DNA from: Castanea sativa
Lineage: Eukaryota; Streptophyta; Magnoliopsida; Fagales; Fagaceae
Reading direction: 5' to 3'
Length of the DNA stretch: 64,000 nucleotides
Assembly (NCBI RefSeq): GCF_040712315.1
Contig: NC_134015.1
Span: 4,921,945 to 4,985,944, forward strand
Positions 1-11,253 of the stretch are shown piece after piece (the first letter of the stretch is position 1; each line of letters starts with the position of its first letter). The notes beneath the pieces are model-generated. The model saw only the letters and a program-made list of their open reading frames with translations. It had not been told where the DNA came from and made no database searches. The translations under genes were made by a program, and so were the position numbers.

Positions 1-365
1 GTCCCAAACAGTTACTATTTATTACTGGCTAGGCAAAAGCTGCACAACGCAACTAATGTGACGAGTACAATGGATAACAAATAGTTCAATTACAACAACA
101 TTCAACAATAAACAAAATATAGAAAATAACAACTAACTAAAATTAACATAGTCTACATTCGGCAACAACATTCAACAAAGAAAAAAAAAAACACTTTTAA
201 ATGCATATAAATAATATAACGACAAGTCCCACGTACATTGCCAAAACTTTAATCGAGTCTTCACTCGCCTGACAAACATGAAAATACAATCGTTAGTTTC
301 CAAATGCGAAGAACAAAAACCAAATGAAATTCATAGCATATTATATAAAAACAGTGAGAGCACTT
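1..365. other. 3' flank of MULE transposase relic
   Basis: AT-rich sequence downstream of the minus-strand MULE coding remnant. I see no coding frame and no recognisable terminal inverted repeat. The element's end may lie here or outside the window. Confidence 0.4.
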
Positions 366-3121
366 GCCTAGTTTGTAGCACTACCACTTGTCGAAGCCCC
401 AAGGGAATTGGGACAGCTTCTACGGTTATGCCCCTCTTGATGACACACTCCACATCGCTGCCTCGGTTGAATCTCCCTCAAGTCCGGATCTTCCCTCCGG
501 CTTCCCCGTTCTCGTCGTACCCCGTCCATTTCATTCCTTATTCTTGAGGCCACAGGACGACCTTTGGCCCGCAATAGCTATGGGTCAGGCACCCACCGTG
601 GTCCGCGAACGTCCCTCCACAATGACTCTGACTTTGGCACCACAAAATGTTTTGAATATGTGTGAATGGCGTTGTTCAAACTATAACATGGGTCAATATA
701 GCTGGTCGCATCGAGGTGCAGACCTTGAAGAACTTTAATTGCATGTGAACAAGGGATCTTCAAGTTTTGCCACTTTCCGCAACCACATCTTCTATCAAAT
801 ACGTGCACTTCATGACTGTGGTTTCCCCCTCCACCTCTATGGTCGTTGTACGGGGTAAGCACTTGATATACACCAGTTTCATGATTAAAATTCCTCACAG
901 TGTGGCCTGCGGTTTTCTGCGCATTTTTGTTATAGATCTCCATTGCATAATCACTCCACACCTTACCTCGAGAGAGATCTTCCGTAATTTTTTTATGTCG
1001 ATCGTGGAAATATGCAACAAGTTTGGACCAAGTGAACTCAACCATTGCCGCAATGGGCAAACCGCGGGCACCTTTAAGTACCCCATTAAAGCACTCAGAG
1101 ATATTGGTTGTCATTGCCCCGTAACGTCTTCCACCATCATGTGACTGGGTCCATTTGTCCACATCCTCACTGGTTAAATATGTGTATGGCATACGCCGTC
1201 CAACATGGCGAGCAAGTAGGTCTACACCCCTCGCAAATTAATCTCGGCCTCCTTAATGATTTGCATTATGGATTCAAATTTAGCTTCATGGGTCGCATAT
1301 CCAGCCTTTCAAGGCCAATGCCTTTAGAATCGGGTCATCAAAGCGTCCGTTGAAGTTGCTAGCAACATGTCGAAGGCAATATCGGTGATATACCCGTTCG
1401 TTCCGTCCCTCCCTCTAGGCCACCGTCGAATGGCATTTTTGATACCTTTATGTCGGTCGTAAATAATGCAAATGCCGTTGGCAGGTATAACATGCTCAAT
1501 CGAAGCCCCGAGACACTCTAAAAACCACCCCCAACTAGCCTCTCGACTCCTTATCCACAACAAGAAAGGCAAGAGGCAAAACCTTTTGGTTGGCATCAGC
1601 TTGCCATTGCAATCATCAAAACCCCTAGATATTTACCATAAAAATGTTTCCCATCAATACTGATCACTGGCATTCAATATCTATATGCAGCAATGCTTGG
1701 AGCAAATGCCCAATATACATAGCGCAGTAACGCAGAATTCTCGTATGGCCTAGGTATGGTGTGATAATTGTACTGGGTACCCGAATCCTGATCCAAGTAT
1801 GCCAACAACAACTTTCGCAACCTTTGATAAGACTCCTCACAATCCCCAAATATCTTAGCAATTGCCTTTTGTTTTGCGTCCCATACTTTATAGTAAGAAA
1901 GCTCATGTTTATACTTAGTATGCATGATGTCCCGCAGATCTTGTATACGAGCAAAGGTGATTTTGTCGCAATTTTCCCACAATTTCTGATGCAACAAAAT
2001 TAGAATCCATCATTTTACCGTCTCTTCGCAGGCCAAAGGGTATACAAGTGTGTGGACCCACATAAGACGTGACCATCCATAGACCATTAAGTTTAACCTT
2101 CATGAATGCCCCAACGTACCACTTGCAGTTGTCGTCAACGCATGCAGCGCACAATTTAGTTTTGGTCGACCTCCGAATTATAAAATTTCTATTATCATTT
2201 GCTGCGTATATTATCAATGCATGCTTCACCGCCTCTTTATTTGCAAAAGTCAACCCTTTATGAAAATGCATCCCATCTTCCCAAGTTGAAACAAATGGTA
2301 TCTGAAGACGTGAAGGATCAACCATATTTTCCCAAGTATTTGCGTAAAATGAGTCGGCAGGAGGTCTGTAGGCAGTAGTCGCATTTGTATCATGCTGGAT
2401 GCCAATATCATGGTCTGCATCACCTTCATCATGGTACTCCATATTTTCCTCTTCAAAATTGGGAACAACTTCATGGTCATCCATATCGTTCTCAAAGTCG
2501 CCTCGCTCAATCCTCTCTTCGTATTCATCCACATCATCAATATTTTCACCATCATTCGTGGCATGATCTTCGTCTTCGTCTTCCTCCTCTAAATGTGTCT
2601 CTTGAGGATGGAGGGGTTCACCAGTATTGGCAACATGATCTTGAGATGGGAGCGTATAACCTCCCATTGTATACCCTCCCATTGTAGTACATCCATCATC
2701 TAGGGCTGTAAATTGTAAAGCCGTAGTTGTTTGTTGCACCACCTCGCATCAACTTCTACAAGCGGCTCCGAACTTACGTACAACTCAGCAGCATTTACTT
2801 GGGGCATTTTTTGGATCCTATTAAACATCATCTTTACATGTTTGTCTTCTTTGATCTCCATATACCCGTAATTTATCCGTTTATGAAGGACTTCTTGTGG
2901 GTAACGATAAATAATCTTGATGTCATACCAAGCAGGGTTCAAACTCAATGAGTGCATTATTTTCCTCTTCAAATCATCCAACGTCTTCAACTTACGACGT
3001 ATCATCATGTAGTAGCATTCAATACCCGGCCCTCTAAATGGGAATCCGTCAATCTCTCCAGGATTGTCAAGGGGTCCACCATAGTATACATTTATATCAA
3101 TATTCTTCAGAGATTGTGAAC
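366..3121 (-). pseudogene. MuDR/MULE transposase, heavily frameshifted
   Basis: Reading right to left on the minus strand, successive frame fragments line up as one Mutator-like transposase. An N-terminal part (3121-2700; VYYGGPLDNPGEIDG) follows a possible splice acceptor TAATAG. Next come an acidic linker and the MuDR N-terminal domain (2742-1915), then the helical segment YYKVWDAKQKAIAKIFGD (1997-1674). The DDE core follows (ISIDGKHFYGKY near 1650, DRHKGIKNAI near 1450), then a SWIM zinc finger (CGCGKWQNLKIPCSH, in 1192-578) and a C-terminal zinc knuckle (CGVCHQEGHNRRSC near 440). The frame is broken by about seven apparent single-base shifts (near 2745, 1968, 1600, 1540, 1395, 1300 and 1190) and by stops at 1674-1676 and 578-580. 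The protein cannot be made. Family membership is certain from motif order; exact break positions are inferred by eye. Confidence 0.93.
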
Positions 3122-3584
3122 CTATTAGAGAGTAAAGTATAATATGTTAGTGACATATTTTATCTCTTTTATTTAACATCAATTAGAAAACCTTGAATAT
3201 CTACTCAAAGTACAAAAATTACAACTTCTCACCCCACATCACATACAAACACACTCAATCATTATCATTTCGTACTCAAACAAATAAAAAAATTAAAGAC
3301 AAAACTCACCCCCATTACAAAATTTCGACTCAATTCTAACAAAAATATAAATAAAAATATCAAACCAAACAACAAAAGTCATGAGGATGTGCAAATGAAT
3401 GAGTGCAATTTGATCATGAGCAATCAAAATTAGACATATCATCTAATTTCAAAATCAAGGCATTAATATACAGTTAAATATACCATATGTGATATACAAA
3501 CTCAAATTTAATACAAATTATGGAGAAAAGGAAGCAGATAAATTCACCGAAAGCTAGCAAAAAGACATCCTAGGTCATGAATAA

Positions 3585-3586
<2 letters not shown>
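3122..3586. other. AT-rich sequence upstream of MULE
   Basis: No coding potential. If 3121 is a true splice acceptor, this would be intron or 5' leader of the MULE transposase. A 17-bp direct repeat (catgaggatgtgcaaat) sits at 3380-3396 and again at 4364-4380. Confidence 0.4.
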
Positions 3587-3615
<29 letters not shown>

Positions 3616-3691
3616 CTTTCTCCTTACTTTCTAAAATAGATATATATATATATATATATAAATATATTTATATAAATTTATATAAATATAA

Positions 3692-3734
<43 letters not shown>

Positions 3735-4237
3735 AATATATATATATATATATATATCTTTCTCCTAACTTTCTAAAATAAATATATATATATATATAAA
3801 TATAAATATAAATATAAATATAAATATAAATATAAATAAATATAAATAAATATAAATAAATATAAATATAAATATAAATATAAATATAAATATAAATATA
3901 AATATAAATATAAATAAATATAAATATAAATATAAATATATATATATATATGTATGTATGTATGTAAATATATATATATATATATATATCTTTCTCCTCA
4001 CTTTCTAAAATAAATATATAAATATAAATATAAATATAAATAAATATAAATATAAATATAAATAAATATAAATAAATATAAATATAAATAAATATAAATA
4101 TAAATATAAATATATATATGTATGTATGTATGTAAATATATATATATATTTATATAAATATAAATATGTATGTAAATATATATATATATATAAATATGTA
4201 TGTAAATATATATATATATATATAAATATGTATGTAA

Positions 4238-4309
<72 letters not shown>

Positions 4310-4337
4310 GTATGTAAATATGTAAATATATATATAG
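3587..4337. repeat. AT satellite with higher-order structure
   Basis: Blocks of (TA)n, (TATAAA)n and (TATG)n alternate with three copies of a short non-AT spacer, ctttctcctNactttctaaa, at about 3616, 3758 and 3990. The spacer is conserved while block lengths vary, so whole modules (about 142 and 232 bp) have been amplified, not just dinucleotides. Long frames here are low-complexity artefacts. Confidence 0.9.
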
Positions 4338-4401
4338 GTAAGAGTGAGGAGAACATTACCTGACATGAGGATGTGCAAATATGCTACTAGGATTGTATGA
4401 G

Positions 4402-4530
4402 AGTGAAGAGAGGAGCAATGTTTGTGTGAGAGTTGAGAGAGGAGCAATGTTTGTGTGAGAGTTGAGAGAGGACCAATGTTTGCAGGATTGTATGATGAGA
4501 TGGTTTTGCTGAATGTGTGAGAGAAGAGCA
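4402..4530. repeat. 29-bp minisatellite
   Basis: Three consecutive units of ggaNcaatgtttgtgtgaga type start at 4412, 4441 and 4470, a period of 29 bp. A partial, more diverged copy (gagcaatgtttgc) lies near 4527. Confidence 0.85.
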
Positions 4531-4620
4531 ATGTTTGCTTTCCTGTACAGTTTTTTTTTTAAAGATTCCTGAGAGACCTAGGAGACCTATTTTGTGAAGA
4601 CGTACACGCGTGCTTTCTTT

Positions 4621-4845
4621 TTCTGAAAATTCACGTGATATTTTTTCTGAAGATATTTTTTCTGAAGATATTTTTTCTAAAGATTTACACTACTTCACGT
4701 GATACTTTTTCTGACTGAAGATATTTTTTCTGAAGATTTACACTACTTCACGTGATACTTTTTGTTATATTCAAGACCAGGTCTTCAGATCAGAGATACT
4801 TTTTGTTATTCAAGACCAGGTCTTCAGATCAGAGTTTAGACTCTC
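4621..4845. repeat. Nested short direct repeats
   Basis: Repeated ctgaagatatttttt blocks are followed by two copies of a segment holding agatttacactacttcacg (about 4679 and 4733). Two copies of a segment with the near-palindrome aagaccaggtctt follow (about 4773 and 4812). No coding signal. Confidence 0.8.
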
Positions 4846-4904
4846 CAGAGAGAGAGACATGGAAGTGACAGATGGGACCCAACGCTGAGGTAAACCCCCA
4901 CTTA

Positions 4905-5193
4905 AAAATCGAGTTTATGAGACTCGGTTTCCATTTCAGAAAACCGAGTCTCTAATACTCGAGATCTAAGTGGCGTTTACGTGGCAAGAATCGAGTCTCT
5001 AATACTCGGTTTTAAAAATCGAGTCTTAGAGACTCGATTTCCAGGTGGATGCCACCTGGCAAAAACGCCACATCAAACTAAAAAATCGAGTCTCAAAGAC
5101 TCGATTTTTAGGCCTAAAATCGAGTCTCTGAGACTCGAGATGCTAGTAAATGATATAGTTTAGAAACCGGGCCTGCTAACTATATAGTTAGCA
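4905..5193. repeat. Cluster of CGAGTCTC hairpins
   Basis: At least three inverted repeats share the arm aaatcgagtct/agactcgattt with a 3-base centre: 5016-5040 (11-bp arms), 5081-5109 (13-bp arms, loop caa) and a looser one at 5117-5139. A separate 8-bp-arm hairpin lies at 5041-5059, and a perfect 20-bp palindrome at 5174-5193 (tgctaactatatagttagca). Similar 3-base-centre TCGA hairpins occur inside the MULE-type foldback at 21968-22423, so this may be part of a related element. I could not define its ends. Confidence 0.75.
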
Positions 5194-5545
5194 ACTGAGT
5201 GTTATTTTGCTATTTTCTCCTGTACCGTCGTTGTAACCCAAAAAAGAAAGAAACCTAAAGTCAGAGTTCAGATCTGGTGCAATATTGTATTACGAAATAC
5301 TTTTTTAATTGTTTAGATCAAAAATTAAAAAATTAACTTTTGATATTAATTATTGGATCAATAAAGTAAAAAAAAATAAACGTTAATAATTTTGAAAAAG
5401 TGAAAATGATGTGAGAGGAATTATATGGTGCAATAGCTAGCCATATGACCCAAATCTCAATCCAAAGCGGCATTCCAAGAAGTAGAGGCTTGGTGGTGCT
5501 GCTCCATCGCTCAACACCGGTCCTTGACTTTGACAAGAAGTTTGT
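5194..5545. other. Unassigned AT-rich sequence
   Basis: No recognisable gene. A 68-codon minus-strand frame at 5333-5536 has no family signature and low-complexity ends, so I do not call it. Confidence 0.5.
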
Positions 5546-5554
5546 TTTGATTTA

Positions 5555-5925
5555 GGCTAAAATGCAAAAATAACTCTTTAAATTTTTTTCAAATTTTATT
5601 TCAGTTTTTTAACTTTACTTTCGTTCATTTCAGTCTCTAAGTTTCAGATTTATTCAATTAAGGCATTTCTGTTAATTTTTGTTAAAATTTTTTGAAAAAA
5701 AAATCTGGAAATTTTTTTTCAATCATTAATTGAATTTTTTTAATTTAAAAAATTTGAAGAAAAATTTATAAAATTGAAAAATTAACCACAAAATATAACA
5801 AAAATTGATGGAAAAGCTTTAATTGAATAAACTTGAAAGTTAAAGGACTGAAATGAACAAAAACAAAGTTAGAGGACTGAAATGAAATCTGAAGAAATTT
5901 AGAGGGTCAGTTTTACATTTTATCC
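5555..5925. mobile_element. MULE-type foldback MITE
   Basis: The 371-bp element is almost entirely one long inverted repeat. Its left end reads GGCTAAAATGCAAAAATAAC and the reverse complement of its right end reads GGATAAAATGTAAAACTGAC. It is bounded by a perfect 9-bp direct repeat, tttgattta, at 5546-5554 and 5926-5934. A 9-bp target duplication with long inverted arms is typical of Mutator-like MITEs. It has no coding capacity. Confidence 0.88.
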
Positions 5926-6410
5926 TTTGATTTATTTATTTATTTATTTTTGAAATGATACCTTGACTAGTTGACTCATTATTTTTCAATAAAAATATAG
6001 AAAATTAGAAATGGAAGGACTATAAATAATTCTATAATTGTGGGTGAGGAAATAATTTGTATAGTAGAGGTTGTACCGAAAAGGCCGTATATCATGCATT
6101 GGATGAATTCATGTATATGTTGCATATTTTTTGAGATTGAGTTACAAAGCATGTAAAAATATTTTCTCTTATATCAAGTGTTTGACCATAAAATTTTTGG
6201 TTCCAAAATTGTAAAATGGTTTACACCGAAAAGTTTTGGAAACCATTTTTCACTTGAGTGTAGCATTTGCTGGATGATAATTATTTAAGCACAAAATGAC
6301 ACAGTTATGCATTAGACTTCATTTTAAGCAAAAAATGAATTATTTAACATTATTCCAAAACCGAATATAACATGCATGAATTGACCAAAATAATTATGAT
6401 AAAGCTCTTC

Positions 6411-6461
<51 letters not shown>

Positions 6462-7262
6462 TGAGAATGCTAAAAAATAATGGTATAAATATTCAAAATG
6501 ATTCTCAGCTGTATATATACATTGTAAATTTAAAAATAGGAGTAAGAAATAGACATTGACGTTAAAATAATTATTCTATAATCTATGTTGAGAGTAAAAC
6601 TTTAAAAATAATCACAATATACGTATAAATTTCATAACAGTTATATATATATATATATATACACATATATATGTATGTATCATGAATCACTTATCTTTTA
6701 TAAATTGCATGAAACACTAAAGGAAACACAATAATTTTTGGTTAACAACCAAATAATTCTTCTCAGCTTTTAATATATAGCTTAATTGGCTACAATATTT
6801 GTTGTTAAGTGTTGAAAAAATTATTCCAAAAACATATAATAATAATAACATATAGCTTGTAATTTTTTTTAATTCGAAATTTTATTCTTCTTTCCAACCC
6901 ACCTAATATATATATATATATATTAATATTTATTGCCTATTTGATCACATTCATATATACCGATTTTTTCCTAATAAACTAACTTGGCCGGAAAACTATT
7001 TTGCATGATATATTTGCTCTCGATAATCTTCTTGGAGATAGTCACATTAATTTTCATTTTTTGTTTTACTCCCTCCACTAAAGTAAATTTAAGCATTGAG
7101 GCCATTGTATTATTCAGATTTTAGCTTATGGTATACTCACTTGACATGGGCACACTCCTATTGCTTTTGAATTTTGAGATGTAATCTTTCAATTTTCGAG
7201 CTATAGGAGACACCATTATCAAATTAATTTGGCTATATATAGCCTCATGAAGAATTAATAAC

Positions 7263-7301
7263 AAAGATTATTACCTATAGTATATATAGGTAATAATCTT
7301 T
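7263..7301. repeat. Perfect 17-bp-arm hairpin
   Basis: The arms aaagattattacctata and tataggtaataatcttt are exact reverse complements around a gtata spacer. The equivalent positions of the sister copies do not show it. No flanking protein or RNA gene was recognised. Confidence 0.85.
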
Positions 7302-7483
7302 AATTATTAGTTGACCTTCTAATAGTATGCCATGTAAGCTTCGATGCTCCCACAATTTTCCAAAAAACAATTCGACTCTTGTCTTTTGACTTCAATTGCA
7401 GTCCACCTCTCCCTTCTCCTGATAAAATGCTAAACTAATTTAATGACACTCCACTTTATTGTATACATCCTCCTAACTTCTTA

Positions 7484-7523
7484 TCTCTCTCTCTTGCTCT
7501 CTCTCTCTCTCTCTCTCTCTCAA
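7484..7523. repeat. (CT)n microsatellite
   Basis: Dinucleotide CT tract in a pyrimidine-rich stretch that resembles a plant 5' leader. No downstream coding frame supports a gene. Confidence 0.9.
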
Positions 7524-8713
7524 ACCTTAATCTTCAATCTCTCTAACCTCTCCTTTTGTGGCCACCACTTCATATCCTCAACTTAATTAGCCCATCATCC
7601 ATCATCCACTAGGGATGTTATGACCCAATTATAGAGATGATGTCACTCTCCTTATCTACGTAAAGAGGTTAGTTTTTTCTTTTAGGTATTTTTAATTGCT
7701 TTTGAGAGATTATTCAAAATATAATTGCGTGAAGTGATTCTCTAGATGGGTTTTGTTTTGTTTAAGCCTTGAACAAAATAAATATATTTAATTTCTATTT
7801 AATTATTCTGTGCATCACACGATTAATTGCAACCTATTTTGTAGATTATTTCACTAGCTTATCAACATACCCAAGAATTTTCCATAATTTGCAAACAATT
7901 TAATTAAAATTGTAAATACATATGCCACTAAGAAACAATAGTTGAAAGATTACATATAAACCAAAATAAAAGTATAAAATGAAGTTGTTGGAATGAAAAT
8001 GGCATCGGGTATTCTAAAATCTTTGACTTTGAGTGTTTCTAGCCCTTAGACTCCCAACAAAAATAGGTTCCATGATAAATTATCAATGTCTTTAAAGGCC
8101 TAAATGTCTGCTTTGCCAAAATATGCAATAGATGCTAAAGCCCCTGATTAGCCCAAATGGGCCATCTATACGTATTCAACTTCGATAAACATATGTTTCA
8201 TTTCAAGTTTGTTTGTTTTTATTTTTATTTTTATTTTTTATGTTTATCCATATCTTTTTGCTTAGTAAGTAAAAAATTTTTGCAATGATAATTGATAAAA
8301 AAAAAAAATACATATTCAACTCATATATCATTTCATACACATGTATATTTCCCTTAAAAGATATACATGTAATATTAAAAAAATTCAAAGGTTACTAGGT
8401 TAGCAATTTTGATTTATACAACAGCAACAACACCTCAGTCTAAACAGAATATGTATCGAAAGAGAAATACATCACCTAGTGAATGATAATGTCTTTTTTT
8501 TTTTTTGGAACTTTAAATCCAAAGATAACATTTTCTGTATTTTTTGAACTCTAAACCCAATTCAAGTTAGGTGTGAAAATCCCATGTAGATTACACTTGT
8601 GGACATAAAACTCATCCTTGCAACAAAAGTACATATAAATTCTATTAAAGATCAACTCTAATGATCTCACCAAAAATAACAATCACCTTATAAGGTTTAT
8701 GTAATAAAAGTAC

Positions 8714-9025
8714 CTCATATTCAATGACAAAGTTATCCTTTATCACATCTTCATTCAAACCCCCAAGATAATTTGAGAGGATATCAGCTGCTCTGCAGGG
8801 AAACTAAAAACAAATGTTTGAAAGTGAAGGTGATGGAACTCTAGTTTATTCAATGCACACAAAAAGAAAATGTTTGTTGAAAACTTTATACGGCTAGAAA
8901 ATCTAGCTCAATACCTCAATGGCCATCAAAGGCAACATCTTAACTTGCATGCAAGCCAAAAATGTGATCCCTTCGCGAACAACTTGGAATAGAATATGAG
9001 TTGGTGATGCAATTACTGGTTGTAG
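8714..9025 (-). pseudogene. AP3M: AP-3 complex mu subunit, two N-terminal exons
   Basis: Two minus-strand exons encode the start of the AP-3 mu (medium) adaptin, a subunit of the AP-3 vesicle coat that sorts cargo to the vacuole. The upstream exon (9025-8915, 37 codons) contains PVIASPTHILFQVVREGITF. The next (8803-8714, 30 codons) contains ADILSNYLGGLNEDVIKDNF. Both are open and have canonical sites (tatatag and tttttag acceptors, GTATTG and GTACTT donors). The first exon with the start Met and the exons encoding the rest of the longin-like and C-terminal domains are not found next to it, so this is a gene fragment. The last exon of the same gene is present three more times in the window, in the duplicated units. 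Confidence 0.82.
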
Positions 9026-9390
9026 CTATATACAACTAGAAAATAAAGTTCAAAAAGAGGGACAATAAACACAAACTATTATAATGAGAAGTTGAGAACC
9101 AGAATTCACACATCTCAAATAAAGCACAAAGCTAAGAGTTCATAAAAAATAAAAATAAAATTACTACAAAAACAACACATTGTAAATGACGTGACCTACA
9201 TACACAAAAGGCAACTATGCCTACTTGAATTATTAATTATATGCAAAACTAAAACCAATTAGACTCCAGTAATCACAATGTTAATATAAAGCAAAATTTT
9301 CATAAAACAAGCATAAATTCTAATATCAAACTCCAAACAAAATTAAAGAAACACATAGTCGCACACAAAATATGTACACGTACACCATCT
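9026..9390. other. AT-rich flank of AP3M fragment
   Basis: Upstream of the AP3M exons on the minus strand. I looked for the missing first exon and did not find it. Confidence 0.4.
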
Positions 9391-9603
9391 AAACTTTTTT
9401 TTTTTTTTAGACATTGAACCTCATCAGAACATAGGCCCTTTGAACCCACTCTTAGGGAGAAAACCAAATACATGACCCCACCTACCAAAATTGTGTATCA
9501 AGTAATCTAGGGGAACTCCTAATAGGGATCAAACCTAGGACATTTGGGCCAATAGCTCATCCCAAATCTCCAACCACTAAGCTACACCCCGGCATGTAAC
9601 GCA
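9391..9603 (-). mobile_element. tRNA-derived SINE
   Basis: On the minus strand the element begins near ccggggtgtagcttagtgg and ends in a poly(A) tail (the T run at 9391-9404). It has a pol III A box (tagcttagtggttgg, near 9575) and a B box (ggtttgatccc, near 9517) about 50 bases apart, as in tRNA-derived plant SINEs. A possible imperfect target duplication (tacacca-tctaaac against tacacaccggctaaac) flanks it. Non-autonomous and non-coding. Confidence 0.85.
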
Positions 9604-10256
9604 TGTTACACACCGGCTAAACTTACAAATAGACAATAATTAATAGAAGCAACTTTGTTCAGAAACTTTGAATTAAAATTTAAAAGATATCAGAAAACCG
9701 AACAGGCGAACACCAAAATATAAGGAAAAGGAATGGTGCAATACAAGGATCTAATTGCAATTATGAAATTCCTTCAATGTTAATTTGTTATCTTCGGGGA
9801 AGTTACTGTTTTCCAATTTAATTGAACATAAACAGAGAAGTGAAATGGTAAATAAATTGAAAATAAAAGAAAGAAGTAAGATTGCCATTCACAATGCTTG
9901 CTCTGACATGGATGAGTCTTTCATGTCATGTTCATGGGGCTGGGTCCAAGATGACTACAATATGTCCAGTGAATTTCATGAAAACAGTACACTCTTTTGA
10001 AAACGTTTGAGAAAACTTCTTTAGTAAGGACTTTGAGCATGAAAGAAAAAAGAACAAAATAGGACCCCGTGGTTGTAAGAAATATTTATTGAAAATGGTC
10101 TTTTAATTATCACTAATTGTTGTTTTACACTAGTTGGCTTACACTACTTTACATAATGACCAAATTTTGTAAAGCCAGATATTCACTTTTTTTTTTTTTT
10201 TTTTAATGATTTCCACATTTTACACTAACTGTGTATTAAGTAGTGTGCAATAATCA
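9604..10256. other. No feature recognised
   Basis: AT-rich sequence. A 71-codon plus-strand frame (9785-10000) resembles no family and is not called. Confidence 0.5.
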
Positions 10257-10316
10257 TTGCTCTTTAATAATAGAAAATCAAAATGGAACACGCCCTGTTT
10301 AACAGTTGTAGCTGTT

Positions 10317-10583
10317 TCAACTAGAGCAATCTGGATCTGGTTTAGCAGTTGCTGGGGATTGCATATCCATTCTCAAGCCCTCAAGTCTACAATAGACCTG
10401 GAAATACTTATCATCAACCTTTCGGCTTTCAGGCGACTTACGAGACCAGCTCATAATCAAGGAGAAGTTCAAATTAATGTCAACTACAATAGTAGAATCA
10501 GTTTGAAGCATGAGGAACAAGCTGCTCTTCCAAGGGGAGAAAGTCAATTTGATGGTCCATAATGCTGGGATCCAGAGGAACAT
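10317..10583 (-). pseudogene. Unidentified coding remnant
   Basis: Codon-like composition is higher here than in the flanks. On the minus strand, one frame reads DPSIMDHQIDFLPLEEQLVP and then, after an apparent 1-base shift near 10500, a second reads DSTIVVDINLNFSLIMSWSR and continues to a stop. I cannot assign a family. The right edge is cut by the hAT-like element starting at 10581. The sequence continuing beyond that element (11262-11340, frame MVFAEEEDG on the minus strand) may be the rest of the same remnant. It could be a random frame; confidence is low. Confidence 0.3.
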
Positions 10584-11253
10584 GGGGGGCTCGATTCATT
10601 TAGGGCCCTAAAGTGAAAAATCAATTGAGGCATTTTATATATTTAAAAATGACTTTAAAATAAATTTAATACTGCTCAAACTCTATTCTCTTCTTCTAGA
10701 TACAGAATTACTAATTAACATGAACAACTAAATTTTTTTTGAGAAAACATATAGACACAAAAAATTTGACAAAACTTTTCACATCTATTAATATGACAAT
10801 TTAATAGTGGTAAGTAAAAAAATAAAGTCAGTGAGAGACCTAAATGAGAACTAGTAAAAGTTTGCCAACTTAACTGTTGTGAAATTTTGTGTTTTGTGTT
10901 TTGTGTTTTTTTTTTTTTTTGGTTGTAGAAGTGCTAGATTTATAATATTTTCACAAAAATTCTTAGTTGTTAAATTGTTACTAGTTCTAATTTGAACCTA
11001 CCATTGACATTATTTTTTCAACTACCAATAACAGCCAGTAACAACCTATCACTTAAAATTTATTATGAAAGTATTGTGAACATAAAATTTCTATTTTGAT
11101 AAAAAATATTATTTTATTTATTAACTAATATTTTACCTTAATTAATACTATTATAATAAAAGAAATAACTCTATTGATTAAAATTAAGAGGCCTTTTTTT
11201 ACTTGGGGTCTTAGAGACTGCCTCTCTTTGCTTATATGGTAGATCCGCCTGTG
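10581..11253. mobile_element. Putative non-autonomous hAT element
   Basis: The left end is CATGGGGGGCTCG and the reverse complement of the right end is CACAGGCGGATCTACC, of the CAGGGGCGGATC type seen at hAT ends. It is flanked by 8-bp near-identical repeats cagaggaa (10573-10580) and cagagtaa (11254-11261). The interior is AT-rich without a transposase. The terminal match is imperfect, so this remains tentative. Confidence 0.45.

Larger units (their letters stand above)
5935..8420. repeat. Diverged partial copy of duplicated unit
   Basis: From about 6290 the sequence follows, at low identity, the same order of landmarks as 16190-19060, 26080-29060 and 52050-54430. It has the ttaacattattcca block, the gttaacaacc...aattcttctca block, and the long stretch ending ...cccttaaaagatatacatg. 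It contains a (TA)n tract at 6413-6456. No gene is visible. It is the most eroded relative of the tandem unit. Confidence 0.6.

Noticed and set aside
3765..4531. Long Ile/Tyr-rich frames on both strands
   Set aside because: They are translations of TA/TATAAA microsatellite and have no real protein signature.
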